Shown: positions 1 to 7,092 of the stretch, in pieces | How the letters are laid out: each line of letters begins with the position of its first letter | Numbering within the stretch: position 1 is the stretch's first letter | Assembly (NCBI GenBank): GCA_035291705.1 | Contig: DATDRM010000168.1 | Span: 1 to 10,122, forward strand | Reading direction: 5' to 3' | DNA length: 10,122 nt | Source of the DNA: DATDRM01 sp035291705 | GTDB taxonomy: Bacteria; Chloroflexota; Anaerolineae; Anaerolineales; UBA4823 | The notes under the pieces: generated by a model | The model's input: the letters and a program-made list of their open reading frames with translations, nothing else | The model's database searches: none | Told to the model about the DNA's origin: nothing | Made by a program: the position numbers and the translations under genes

Positions 1-1
1 T

Positions 2-901
2 CTATCTCCTAAAGCCTGGCTCCTGAATCTCAGCAACCCGGCAGGGATCGTCACCGAAGCCCTGCTCAAGCACAGCCAGGTGCGCACGGTTGGCTTCTGT
101 AATATTCCCATTAACACACAATACACGATCAGCGAAATCCTCGACGTACCCCCAGCAAAGGTGCGCTTAGATTCTTTCGGACTTAACCATTTGAGCTGGG
201 TGCGAGGGGCTTATGTTGATGGACAGGAAATGCTGCAGCCTTTGATCACGAAGGTGCACACCCGTCGTTCAATCCTCTACCGACTTGGTCTGGTAGATTC
301 CTTGATCGATCCTGAGTGGCTGCAAACCTTAGGCTTGATCCCGGGATGGTATTTACGCTACTTCTATTACACTGGCAAGGTTCTGGAGGCGGATAGACAC
401 AGCCTGCGGAGCAAAGGCGAAAAGGATATGACTGCAGAGGAGAAGCTCCGCCAGATATACGCAACTTCAGGGTATAACGAAGCCGCGCGACATATCCTGG
501 AGTCGAAGGGGGGAGCACAATATTATCTTCCCGTTTTACAGGTGATCGATTCGATCGTCCACGATCGCGGCGAGGTGGTGGTTGTCGATGTGAGGAATGG
601 CGGCGCGATGCCCGATCTCCCGCCCGAGGTCTGTGTAGAAGTCCCGGCGCGCATCTACAAGGAGCGCATTGACCCGCTCCCTTCAGGACCCATGCCGCTT
701 AACGTTCGCGGACTTGCGCAGACGGTGAAGACCTATGAAGAATTAACCGTAAAGGCGGTGATCACCGGCGATCGCAGGACTGCGCTTGCAGCCCTGATGG
801 CTAATCCCCTGGTTGGTACGTATCCCAAGGCCAGGCAATTTTTTGAGCGCGTGCTGGAGAACGAACGCTCATTCCTCCGGCAGTTCTTCAAAGACGGTTA
901 A
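2..901 (+). CDS. GH4 family NAD-dependent glycosidase (6-phospho-beta-glucosidase-like), 5'-truncated by window edge
   Basis: The frame is open from base 2, so the start lies outside the window; about 136 N-terminal residues (the NAD-binding half) are missing judging by the second GH4 gene downstream. Visible in order: an NLSNPAG stretch at 26-46 matching the GH4 Asn-x-x-Asn-Pro motif, GFCNIP with the metal-binding Cys (codon 98-100), and GLNHLSW with the metal-binding His (codon 188-190). The aromatic run WYLRYFYYT follows and the C-terminal alpha/beta region is complete. GH4 enzymes use NAD+ and usually Mn2+ to oxidise C3 of the sugar transiently and cleave the glycosidic bond by elimination; they are cytoplasmic. 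The 6-phospho-beta-glucosidase branch fits best, but the substrate and the need for a 6-phosphate are inferred. The gene is followed 4 nt later by the permease gene. It is a paralog of the complete GH4 gene at 2157, clearly diverged from it. The truncation is only the window edge. Confidence 0.9.
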   Translation, partial: LSPKAWLLNLSNPAGIVTEALLKHSQVRTVGFCNIPINTQYTISEILDVPPAKVRLDSFGLNHLSWVRGAYVDGQEMLQPLITKVHTRRSILYRLGLVDSLIDPEWLQTLGLIPGWYLRYFYYTGKVLEADRHSLRSKGEKDMTAEEKLRQIYATSGYNEAARHILESKGGAQYYLPVLQVIDSIVHDRGEVVVVDVRNGGAMPDLPPEVCVEVPARIYKERIDPLPSGPMPLNVRGLAQTVKTYEELTVKAVITGDRRTALAALMANPLVGTYPKARQFFERVLENERSFLRQFFKDG

Positions 902-905
902 TGCT

Positions 906-2102
906 ATGGCCCGCACACGCGGTTATTTAGAAAGGTCGCCTGGCGTCTTGACTTATGCCTGGGCGATGTATTTCTGCTACTATCTGGCGCTCGGAGCCTT
1001 CCTGCCATACATTAACCTTTACTATGAACGCATCGGGCTCAGCGGGGTGCAGATCGGCACGCTGGCTGCACTTCCGCTGCTGGTAGGTTCGGTAACCTCC
1101 CTGTTCTGGGGCGCTATCTCCGACGCCTTCCACTTGCACGGTAGAATTCTCAGTCTGGCACTGCTCTTAGCCCCGCTGGCCGTATTAATGCTGTCTCAAG
1201 CCAGCAACTATTATTCCCTCGTCCCATATGTTTTTGCTTATGCGTTCATGAGCAGCCCCATCATTCCTCTCCTGGATAGCACTGCGCTTGAGGTCGCAAG
1301 GACCCAACGAAGCACATACGGGGGACTACGCGCCTGGGGGTCAATCGGGTGGTCGATCTCTACCCTGTCAGTTGGAGCGTTGATTCAAGAGTTCAACCTG
1401 CGCATATTCTTCTATTGCTACGCCATACTGATGGGATTGACCTTTCTTCTATCCCTCTTCCAACCAGCCCGTATTACCGTCATGCGATCGCCTTTAGGGC
1501 AGGGCTTGCGGCGTTTGATGCGCCCCGAGATATTAATTTTCCTGTTGAGCATCTTTCTGCTCTCCGTGACGATGAGCGCCGTCAACTCTTTCTTCAGCAT
1601 CTACATTTATGGGCTGGGCGCCGGAGAGGGAAAGATCGGCCTGGCCTGGGCCCTGGCGGCAGTGGGCGAGGTGCCGGTGATGATCTTCTCCGGCAAGATC
1701 ATGCGCCGCATCGGCGCTGGCGGGTTATTAAAGGTGGCTTTCTTTACCTTCGCGCTGCGTTGGCTGCTTTTCTCCTTTATTGATTCACCTACCTGGGTAT
1801 TGATCGTGCAGCCCCTTCACGGTCTGGCCTTCGCGGCTTTTTTGGTCGGCGGGGTCACCTATATGAACGCTCGGACGCCAGAGGGTCTGAGCACTACTGC
1901 TCAGGCGATCTTCAACGCCGCCACTTTCGGGATCGGCTCCATTATTGGGGCTCTACTGGGCGGTTACCTATACGATACGGTTGGGATGGTGAACCTGTTC
2001 CGGATTCTCACCCTGGTGGCGGTTGCCGGTCTTGCCATCTTCTGGCTGGGCAGCAGGGCACCCAGCGAGGTGGCTGTAGAGATAACTCTTGGCGAATCCT
2101 GA
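906..2102 (+). CDS. MFS permease of the HcaT/LacY-like (MFS_1_like) group, probable sugar or glycoside importer
   Basis: A 398-residue hydrophobic protein with about 12 membrane helices. The first begins near residue 14 (LTYAWAMYFCYYLALGAFLP), and a short charged cytoplasmic loop follows helix 2 (WGAISDAFHLHGR). The motif YGGLRAWGSIGW at 138-149 is characteristic of the phenylpropionate permease/HcaT and LacY-like MFS subgroup, which are proton symporters. I chose ATG at 906 because the upstream GTG extension to 813 would overlap the GH4 gene by about 90 nt and encodes a Ser-rich stretch that is not membrane protein. ATG 906 lies 4 nt after the GH4 stop, and its ribosome binding site is weak, suggesting translational coupling. 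Lying between two GH4 genes, it probably imports the glycoside they cleave. Unlike PTS it would deliver unphosphorylated substrate. Export is possible but less likely in this context. Confidence 0.88.
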   Translation: MARTRGYLERSPGVLTYAWAMYFCYYLALGAFLPYINLYYERIGLSGVQIGTLAALPLLVGSVTSLFWGAISDAFHLHGRILSLALLLAPLAVLMLSQASNYYSLVPYVFAYAFMSSPIIPLLDSTALEVARTQRSTYGGLRAWGSIGWSISTLSVGALIQEFNLRIFFYCYAILMGLTFLLSLFQPARITVMRSPLGQGLRRLMRPEILIFLLSIFLLSVTMSAVNSFFSIYIYGLGAGEGKIGLAWALAAVGEVPVMIFSGKIMRRIGAGGLLKVAFFTFALRWLLFSFIDSPTWVLIVQPLHGLAFAAFLVGGVTYMNARTPEGLSTTAQAIFNAATFGIGSIIGALLGGYLYDTVGMVNLFRILTLVAVAGLAIFWLGSRAPSEVAVEITLGES

Positions 2103-2156
2103 ATCCATTATCCGGAGTGTATGGGAGCTAATGTTGGAAAGAAGGTGAAAGGTCAG

Positions 2157-3464
2157 ATGTCTGAAAATATAAAAGTGAGTGTCATCGGCGGCGGATCAAC
2201 CTACACGCCTGAATTAGTCAACGGGTTTCTGGCGCGAACTGGCTCTTTCCCGCTAAGGGAACTATGGTTGATGGACATCGATGCCCGACGCCTGGAGATC
2301 GTTGGTGATTTTGCCCGGCGCATGGCCAGGGCAAAAGGCGCGCCATTCGCAGTGCATCTCACCACAGACCGGCAGGAAGCCATCGCTGGAGCCTCCTATG
2401 TCATCACCCAATTGCGGGTGGGCCAGATGGAAGCCCGGCGGGCGGACGAATACCTGGGAAGGCGGCACAATCTGATCGGCCAGGAGACAACAGGGATCGG
2501 CGGCATGGCTAAAGCCCTGCGCACCATCCCAATTATCCTGAAGATCGCCGCTGATATGCACCAGCTGGCTCCTGGGGCGCTGCTGGTGAATTTCACCAAT
2601 CCCGCCGGCCTGATCACCGAGGCCGTGAGCCGTTACGCATCACAGGTACCCGCCGTGGGCCTGTGCAATTGGCCGATTACGACCAAGATGTATCTCTTGA
2701 CCGATCTGCCCGGACCCTGGCAGGGTTGCCTCCCAGAACGTGCCGAATTACAGACGCTCGGCCTGAACCATCTGTCATGGCACCGCGGCCTGGTCGTGGA
2801 CGGTGAAGATATGGGCCCGCAAGTAATAGAAAGCTACATCGCCCAACTCCGAGCTGACCCGGAGCCAGAGTGGGACGTGCGCACCGTTGAAGTGCTCGGT
2901 ATGGTCCCCAACTCCTACCTGCAGTATTACTATTACACCGAGCGCAAGCTGGCTGCCCAGCAAAAATGGCCGCCTTCCCGCGCCGAAGAAGTGATGGCGG
3001 TCGAAAAGGACCTTTTGCGGCATTATGCCGATCGCAACCTGATTGAACCGCCCTCCGACCTGATGAAACGCGGCGGCGCATATTATTCTACCGTGGCAGC
3101 GCAGTTGCTCAACGCCCACTACAATGACCTGGGTGAGACACACATCGTCAATATACGCCACGACGGCGCAGTAAGCGGCTGGCCGCGAGAATGGGTGCTT
3201 GAGATGCCCTGCCGGGTAGATCGTTCCGGGATCCACCCTCTGCCGGCAGAACCGCTCCCGCCGGTGTGCTTCGGGCTGCTGGCGCAGGTGAAAAGCTACG
3301 AAATTTTGACTGTGGAAGCAGCTGTGCACGGCGACCGGGTCGCCGCCCACCAGGCTTTGCTTGCCCACCCTCTTGGACCCCAGGCAGACCAAGTCCAAGC
3401 TGTGCTCGATGACCTCTTAGAGACTCACCGGGCATATCTACCCCAATTCTTTCCCGGAGGCTGA
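2157..3464 (+). CDS. GH4 family NAD-dependent glycosidase (6-phospho-beta-glucosidase-like), complete
   Basis: A 435-residue protein, the usual GH4 length. The N-terminal Rossmann motif VIGGGSTYTPE (Gly11-Gly13) binds NAD+. GQETTGIGGMAKALR (about 108-122) and NFTNP (145-149) are GH4 signatures typical of the 6-phospho-beta-glucosidase group. Cys170 in GLCNWP and His205 in GLNHLSW are the expected metal ligands. The aromatic PNSYLQYYYYT (251-261) is the region where a catalytic Tyr is expected; which Tyr acts is inference. Cleavage proceeds by C3 oxidation and elimination in the cytoplasm. I chose ATG 2157 because MSENIKVSVIGGG puts the Rossmann strand at the usual distance from the N terminus and AAGG lies just upstream. 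An in-frame ATG at 2121 would add 12 residues and has GGAG only 3 nt away. The stop is followed 2 nt later by the kinase start. It is a diverged paralog of the gene at the window start. Aglycone and anomer preference cannot be read from sequence. Confidence 0.93.
   Translation: MSENIKVSVIGGGSTYTPELVNGFLARTGSFPLRELWLMDIDARRLEIVGDFARRMARAKGAPFAVHLTTDRQEAIAGASYVITQLRVGQMEARRADEYLGRRHNLIGQETTGIGGMAKALRTIPIILKIAADMHQLAPGALLVNFTNPAGLITEAVSRYASQVPAVGLCNWPITTKMYLLTDLPGPWQGCLPERAELQTLGLNHLSWHRGLVVDGEDMGPQVIESYIAQLRADPEPEWDVRTVEVLGMVPNSYLQYYYYTERKLAAQQKWPPSRAEEVMAVEKDLLRHYADRNLIEPPSDLMKRGGAYYSTVAAQLLNAHYNDLGETHIVNIRHDGAVSGWPREWVLEMPCRVDRSGIHPLPAEPLPPVCFGLLAQVKSYEILTVEAAVHGDRVAAHQALLAHPLGPQADQVQAVLDDLLETHRAYLPQFFPGG
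3456..3460 (+). promoter_or_regulatory. Ribosome binding site fixing a TTG start
   Basis: GGAGG lies inside the last codons of the upstream GH4 gene, 6 nt before TTG 3467. There is no nearby in-frame ATG, and the N-terminal kinase motif begins only a few residues in, so this strong site supports the unusual TTG start. Confidence 0.7.
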
Positions 3465-3466
3465 GG

Positions 3467-4513
3467 TTGCGTTACGCCCTGGGAGTAGACGGCGGCAACA
3501 GTAAGACCCATGCCCTGGTCGTGGATGAGAGCGGCCAGTCACTCGGGTTTGGGCACTCCGGGGGTGGCAACCACCAAACCCGGGGATTTAAAGCTGCACG
3601 GCGGGAGATCGAACGCGCCACTGGGACAGCCATCAGGAAAGCAAGCCTTTCAAAGCAGCCGCTCGATATGGGATGCTTCTGCCTGGCGGGCGCCGATCTG
3701 CCAGAGGATTACGCCATGCTGCAAGAGGCGATGGAGGATTTAGGCCTGACCAAAACCACCCTCATCAAGAACGACACGATCGCCGCGTTAAGAGCCGGGC
3801 TGACCCGCTCCTGGGGGGTAGTGATTATCTGTGGCTCAGGATTCAACGCGGCGGGGCGCGCCCCAGATGGCAGAGAGATCGTGCTGCCCGGCCTGGGGCC
3901 TGAATCCGGCGATTGGGGCGGCGGGGGAATGCTCAGCCAGGAGATGATCAGGATGGTCATGCGTGCCTGGGATGGCAGGGGAAAGCCCACCCTTCTGACC
4001 CAATTCGTATTACAAGCTTTACAGGCGCCATCGGAGGAGGTACTGCTCTCCAGGCTTTATCACGAGGAGATCCGGCGCTCGCGTTTGCTTGAGCTGGTAC
4101 CGCTCCTGTTCGAGGCGGCAGAGGCAGGGGATGAGGTAGCCCGAGAATTGGTTATCCAGATGGGAAGCGAGGTGGGGATCACGGCTCTGGCAATTATCCG
4201 GCGGCTTGGACTTGAGTTGGAAGATGTCGAAGTGATCCTGGGAGGGAGTGTCTTCAAGGGGAAAGGCTCTCTCTTGCTGGATACGATTAACCGGGTGGTA
4301 CACGCGCGAGCCCCTAGAGCGCGCGTGATCAAGCCTCGCTTCGAACCGGTTGTGGGAGCCGCGCTCCTGGCTCTGGAAGCGATGGGCGTGAACGTCGATG
4401 AGCAGCTCTACAAGATCCTAGCAAGTACCCTGCCTGAACGGCTTGTCATCACTAGCACAGGATTGGCCCCGCTCCCCGGAGACCCCAATTATCGGATGGA
4501 GAAAAGAGCATGA
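3467..4513 (+). CDS. BadF/BadG/BcrA/BcrD-family sugar kinase (N-acetylglucosamine-kinase-like)
   Basis: A 348-residue ASKHA-fold ATPase. The phosphate-1 loop VDGGNSKT covers residues 7-14. NDTIAALRAG contains Asp103, at the place of the catalytic Asp of GlcNAc kinases. ICGSGFNAAG is the phosphate-2 loop. ESGDWGGGGMLSQE stands where the family often has GDEGSG. ILGGSVFKG (Gly259-Gly260) is the adenosine site. No Cys cluster of the type found in benzoyl-CoA reductase activators is seen, so a sugar kinase is favoured. The start is TTG, supported by GGAGG 6 nt upstream. The stop overlaps the next gene's ATG in an ATGA. Next to two GH4 enzymes and with no PTS in view, it may phosphorylate the imported glycoside to make the 6-phosphate GH4 substrate, or phosphorylate the released hexose or hexosamine. 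The substrate is not determinable here. Confidence 0.88.
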   Translation: MRYALGVDGGNSKTHALVVDESGQSLGFGHSGGGNHQTRGFKAARREIERATGTAIRKASLSKQPLDMGCFCLAGADLPEDYAMLQEAMEDLGLTKTTLIKNDTIAALRAGLTRSWGVVIICGSGFNAAGRAPDGREIVLPGLGPESGDWGGGGMLSQEMIRMVMRAWDGRGKPTLLTQFVLQALQAPSEEVLLSRLYHEEIRRSRLLELVPLLFEAAEAGDEVARELVIQMGSEVGITALAIIRRLGLELEDVEVILGGSVFKGKGSLLLDTINRVVHARAPRARVIKPRFEPVVGAALLALEAMGVNVDEQLYKILASTLPERLVITSTGLAPLPGDPNYRMEKRA

Positions 4514-5979
4514 GAGAGTTACTTAAAGTCGGATTATGGATCGAAGGACAGGAGATCGCCGCACAAACAGGCCAGACATTCGCTGTTTTTGACCCCGGGC
4601 GGGGTGAAGTGATCGCTTCCGCTGCCCGAGGGGATCAAGCGGATATTCATCATGCGATTGAGGTGGCCAGACAGGCTTTCAATTCTCCGGCCTGGCGTTC
4701 GCTTACCCCGTACCAGCGCGGGCGCCTCTTGTGGAAATGGGCGCGCAGGATCGAGAACGAGAAGGACCACCTGGCCCGGCTCCTTTCTTTGGAGAACGGC
4801 AAGCCGCTTAAACAGGCCTACGATGAAGTAGGGACCACCATTCGCAACTTTGAATACTACGCCGGTTGGGCTGACAAAATCCATGGGCGGGTCGTGCCCG
4901 TTTCAGAGCAGGTCTTCGACTACATCCGGCAGGAACCCCTGGGGGTGGTTGGGCACATCATCCCATGGAACTACCCGCTGGACATTTTCGCCCGCGGTGT
5001 GGCTCCCTGTCTGGCGGTCGGCAACACCATCGTCGCAAAACCTGCCGAGGAGACCCCGCTTTCCACGCTTGAACTCGCTCGCCTGGCTGCAGAGGTGGGA
5101 CTCCCTCCAGGGGTGGTAAACATTGTGACCGGTTTTGGCCAAGAGGCTGGCGCTACCCTGGCCGGCCATCCGGGCATCCAGGCGCTGGCTTTCTGTGGGT
5201 CCGTTGCCACGGGCAAGCAGGTTCTCACCGCCGCTGCTGGTTGCATCACCCCAGTTGTGTCCCTAGAGTTAGGCGGCAAATCGCCCTGCATTATTTTTCC
5301 AGATGCAGATGTGGAAAGGGCAGCTGAAGCGGCGGCATGGGGGATCTGTTACAACACCGGCCAATCGTGCGGTGCGCTTTCCCGTTTATTCGTCCCGCGC
5401 GAGCTGTATGACACAGTCGTTGAAAAGGTGAGAGCCACCATGGCGACGATCCGGGTAGGCTACGGCCCAGAAGACGCCGACATGGGGCCTCTTGTTTCTG
5501 AAGAACAACTTGAGCGGGTGCTGGGTTACGTTGGAGAGGGGTGCCGGGAGGGCGCCAAACTGGTCTTTGGGGGACGGCGTCCGGATAGTGATCCGCTCTC
5601 ACGGGGCTACTACATCGAGCCCACATTGTTTGGCGAGGCTCAACCGGGCATGCGTATCGTAGAGGAGGAAATCTTCGGCCCGGTATTGAGCATCCTGACC
5701 TTCGGTTCTGAAGAGCACGCGGTAGAGCTGGCCAACGCCTCCAGCTACGGTCTTTCGGCGGAGATTTGGACGCGCGATCTCAGCCGCGCCCACCGCGTGG
5801 CAGCACAACTGGACGTCAGTCACGTGACCGTCAATGGTGGCGGCGGATTCGGCGTCGAGGCGCCATTTGGCGGCGTGAAGCAGAGCGGCTTTGGCCGCGA
5901 AGGAGGCTGGGAATCGATCCTGCAATACTCAAGAGTGAAGAACATTTGGATTAACCTGGATACCCCGAGCACCAACTAG
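4510..5979 (+). CDS. NAD(P)+-dependent aldehyde dehydrogenase (ALDH superfamily)
   Basis: A full-length 489-residue ALDH. The catalytic set is intact: Asn154 in IIPWNYP, Glu253 in LELGGKSP and Cys287 in NTGQSCGALSR. The Asn-Glu spacing (99) and Glu-Cys spacing (34) equal those of classical ALDH2-type enzymes. The cofactor region includes VAKPAEETPL and FCGSVATGK, and the C-terminal EIFGPVLSI and PFGGVKQSGFGREGG motifs are present. It oxidises an aldehyde to a carboxylate in the cytoplasm. ATG 4510 overlaps the kinase stop, with GGAG at 4498-4501, so kinase and ALDH are translationally coupled. Nearest described groups would be betaine-aldehyde or lactaldehyde/glycolaldehyde-type ALDHs, but specificity is not readable. 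In context it may oxidise an aldehyde released by the aldolase at 9010, or a sugar aldehyde. A hairpin follows immediately after the stop. Confidence 0.95.
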   Translation: MRELLKVGLWIEGQEIAAQTGQTFAVFDPGRGEVIASAARGDQADIHHAIEVARQAFNSPAWRSLTPYQRGRLLWKWARRIENEKDHLARLLSLENGKPLKQAYDEVGTTIRNFEYYAGWADKIHGRVVPVSEQVFDYIRQEPLGVVGHIIPWNYPLDIFARGVAPCLAVGNTIVAKPAEETPLSTLELARLAAEVGLPPGVVNIVTGFGQEAGATLAGHPGIQALAFCGSVATGKQVLTAAAGCITPVVSLELGGKSPCIIFPDADVERAAEAAAWGICYNTGQSCGALSRLFVPRELYDTVVEKVRATMATIRVGYGPEDADMGPLVSEEQLERVLGYVGEGCREGAKLVFGGRRPDSDPLSRGYYIEPTLFGEAQPGMRIVEEEIFGPVLSILTFGSEEHAVELANASSYGLSAEIWTRDLSRAHRVAAQLDVSHVTVNGGGGFGVEAPFGGVKQSGFGREGGWESILQYSRVKNIWINLDTPSTN

Positions 5980-5999
5980 CGGTTGTCTTTTAGAAACCG
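5980..5999 (+). other. Short imperfect inverted repeat between ALDH and LacI genes
   Basis: CGGTT (5980-5984) pairs with AACCG (5995-5999), and TCT (5986-5988) pairs with AGA (5992-5994), leaving one bulged G and a TTT loop. It begins directly after the ALDH stop codon. No U-tract follows, so it is a poor intrinsic terminator. It could be an RNA processing or stabilising hairpin, or a protein binding site. It lacks the central CG typical of LacI-family operators. Function is unproven and chance cannot be excluded. Confidence 0.3.
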
Positions 6000-6045
6000 A
6001 TTGAAGCCTCGAATCCGGGAGGATGTCTCAAGGAACGCGGAGTGT

Positions 6046-7092
6046 ATGGTATCGATTATCGATGTCGCGAGATTGGCGAATGTATCCATTGCCACCGCCT
6101 CGAGGGTGCTTAGCGGAAGCTCGCATCCTGTCAGCGACGAAAGACGGGCGCGGGTTTTAGAAGCTGCCCGGACGCTTAATTACTCGCCAAGCGCCCTGGC
6201 GAAGGCCATGGTCACAGGCGATACCAATATCGTGGGCGTGATCATCGGCGATGCGACCGATCCATATTTCGCGACGATCATCCGTGGGGTGGAGGATTTC
6301 GCCCGCACCCAGGGTTATCTGGTGATTGTCTGCAACTCCGATCGGGTACCCGCCATGGAACTGAGGTATCTGAACACACTGAACGATTACCGGGTCGACG
6401 GGGTGATCTTCGCCGGGGGTGGTCTGATCGACGAGGATTATCTGCGGGCGATGGAACAGATCCTGGAAATCTTCCGGGAGCGGAAAGCGGCCTGCGTGTC
6501 CCTGGGTAAACATTTATTTCCTTCGGTTTCTGTCCTGGTTGACAATGTACAGGTCATCCAGGAGGCGGTGGATTACCTGATCGGCCTGGGGCACTCTTCG
6601 ATCGCCTATATATCCGGGCCGGGTTTGCTCACCACGGCGGAACTTCGCCTGAACGGCTACAAAATGGCGCTAAAGAGACACGCCATCGAACAAAATCCAG
6701 AGTTGATCCTGAAGGGAGACTTTACATACGAAGCGGGATTGCGCGCCGCCAGAGTTATCGATGCCCTAGCTAAAAAACCGACCGCGGTGCTGGCCTCCAA
6801 TGATTTGATGGCGATTGGCTGCCTGGTTGGATTGAAAGAACTGGGATACAAGATTCCTGAGGACATCAGTGTAATGGGGATCGACGATATCGCCATCGCC
6901 CAATTTGTTGACCCGCCGTTGACCACAGTTTCATTGCCGCTTTATGAGCTAGGAAAGGTTGGAATGGAGAGCCTGATCAAGCTGCGTTATGGTGAGATGA
7001 AGATTTCCGATACCCTCCTGCTTCCGCACCAACTGGTCGTGCGTAAATCAACGGCGCAACCGAGGACCAAAAATCAAGGGATAGAACCATGA
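6046..7092 (+). CDS. LacI family transcriptional regulator
   Basis: A 348-residue protein, standard for the family. The N-terminal helix-turn-helix is IIDVARLANVSIATASRVL (residues 4-22). The hinge segment LNYSPSALAKAM carries Met55 where most members have the Leu that intercalates at the operator centre. Then comes the periplasmic-binding-protein-like effector domain, from NIVGVIIGDATDPYFATII to the C-terminal LPHQLVVRKST. ASNDLMAIGCL and GIDDIAIAQFVDPPLTTV are canonical. I chose ATG 6046 because it puts the HTH at residue 4, as in relatives. In-frame TTG codons at 5983 and 6001 would add 21 or 15 residues, and the former sits in a hairpin. The ribosome binding site is ambiguous (AAGGA at 6030-6034, or GGAG only 3 nt away). 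The gene sits in mid-operon, and its stop overlaps the next gene's ATG. It probably represses the surrounding genes and responds to a sugar or sugar phosphate. No operator could be identified with confidence. Confidence 0.95.
   Translation: MVSIIDVARLANVSIATASRVLSGSSHPVSDERRARVLEAARTLNYSPSALAKAMVTGDTNIVGVIIGDATDPYFATIIRGVEDFARTQGYLVIVCNSDRVPAMELRYLNTLNDYRVDGVIFAGGGLIDEDYLRAMEQILEIFRERKAACVSLGKHLFPSVSVLVDNVQVIQEAVDYLIGLGHSSIAYISGPGLLTTAELRLNGYKMALKRHAIEQNPELILKGDFTYEAGLRAARVIDALAKKPTAVLASNDLMAIGCLVGLKELGYKIPEDISVMGIDDIAIAQFVDPPLTTVSLPLYELGKVGMESLIKLRYGEMKISDTLLLPHQLVVRKSTAQPRTKNQGIEP

Noticed and set aside
552..567. Perfect inverted repeat CGATCGT-CC-ACGATCG
   Set aside because: It lies deep inside the GH4 coding sequence, is built from GATCG words that are frequent throughout the window, and has no regulatory context.
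813..905. N-terminal GTG extension of the permease gene
   Set aside because: It overlaps the GH4 coding region, has no membrane or family character, and ATG 906 gives a normal MFS N terminus.
2262..3435. Long open frames on the minus strand opposite the second GH4 gene
   Set aside because: They are antisense shadows of a clear GH4 coding sequence. Their translations resemble no family and have no start signals.
4534..5925. Minus-strand open frames opposite the aldehyde dehydrogenase
   Set aside because: They overlap a full-length ALDH with all catalytic motifs, and their composition is that of reverse-strand shadows.
6050..6062. ATCGAT-T-ATCGAT repeat at the start of the LacI gene as a possible autoregulatory operator
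   Set aside because: It encodes the conserved SIID start of the helix-turn-helix, ATCGAT is common here, and it lacks the length and centre of a LacI-type operator.
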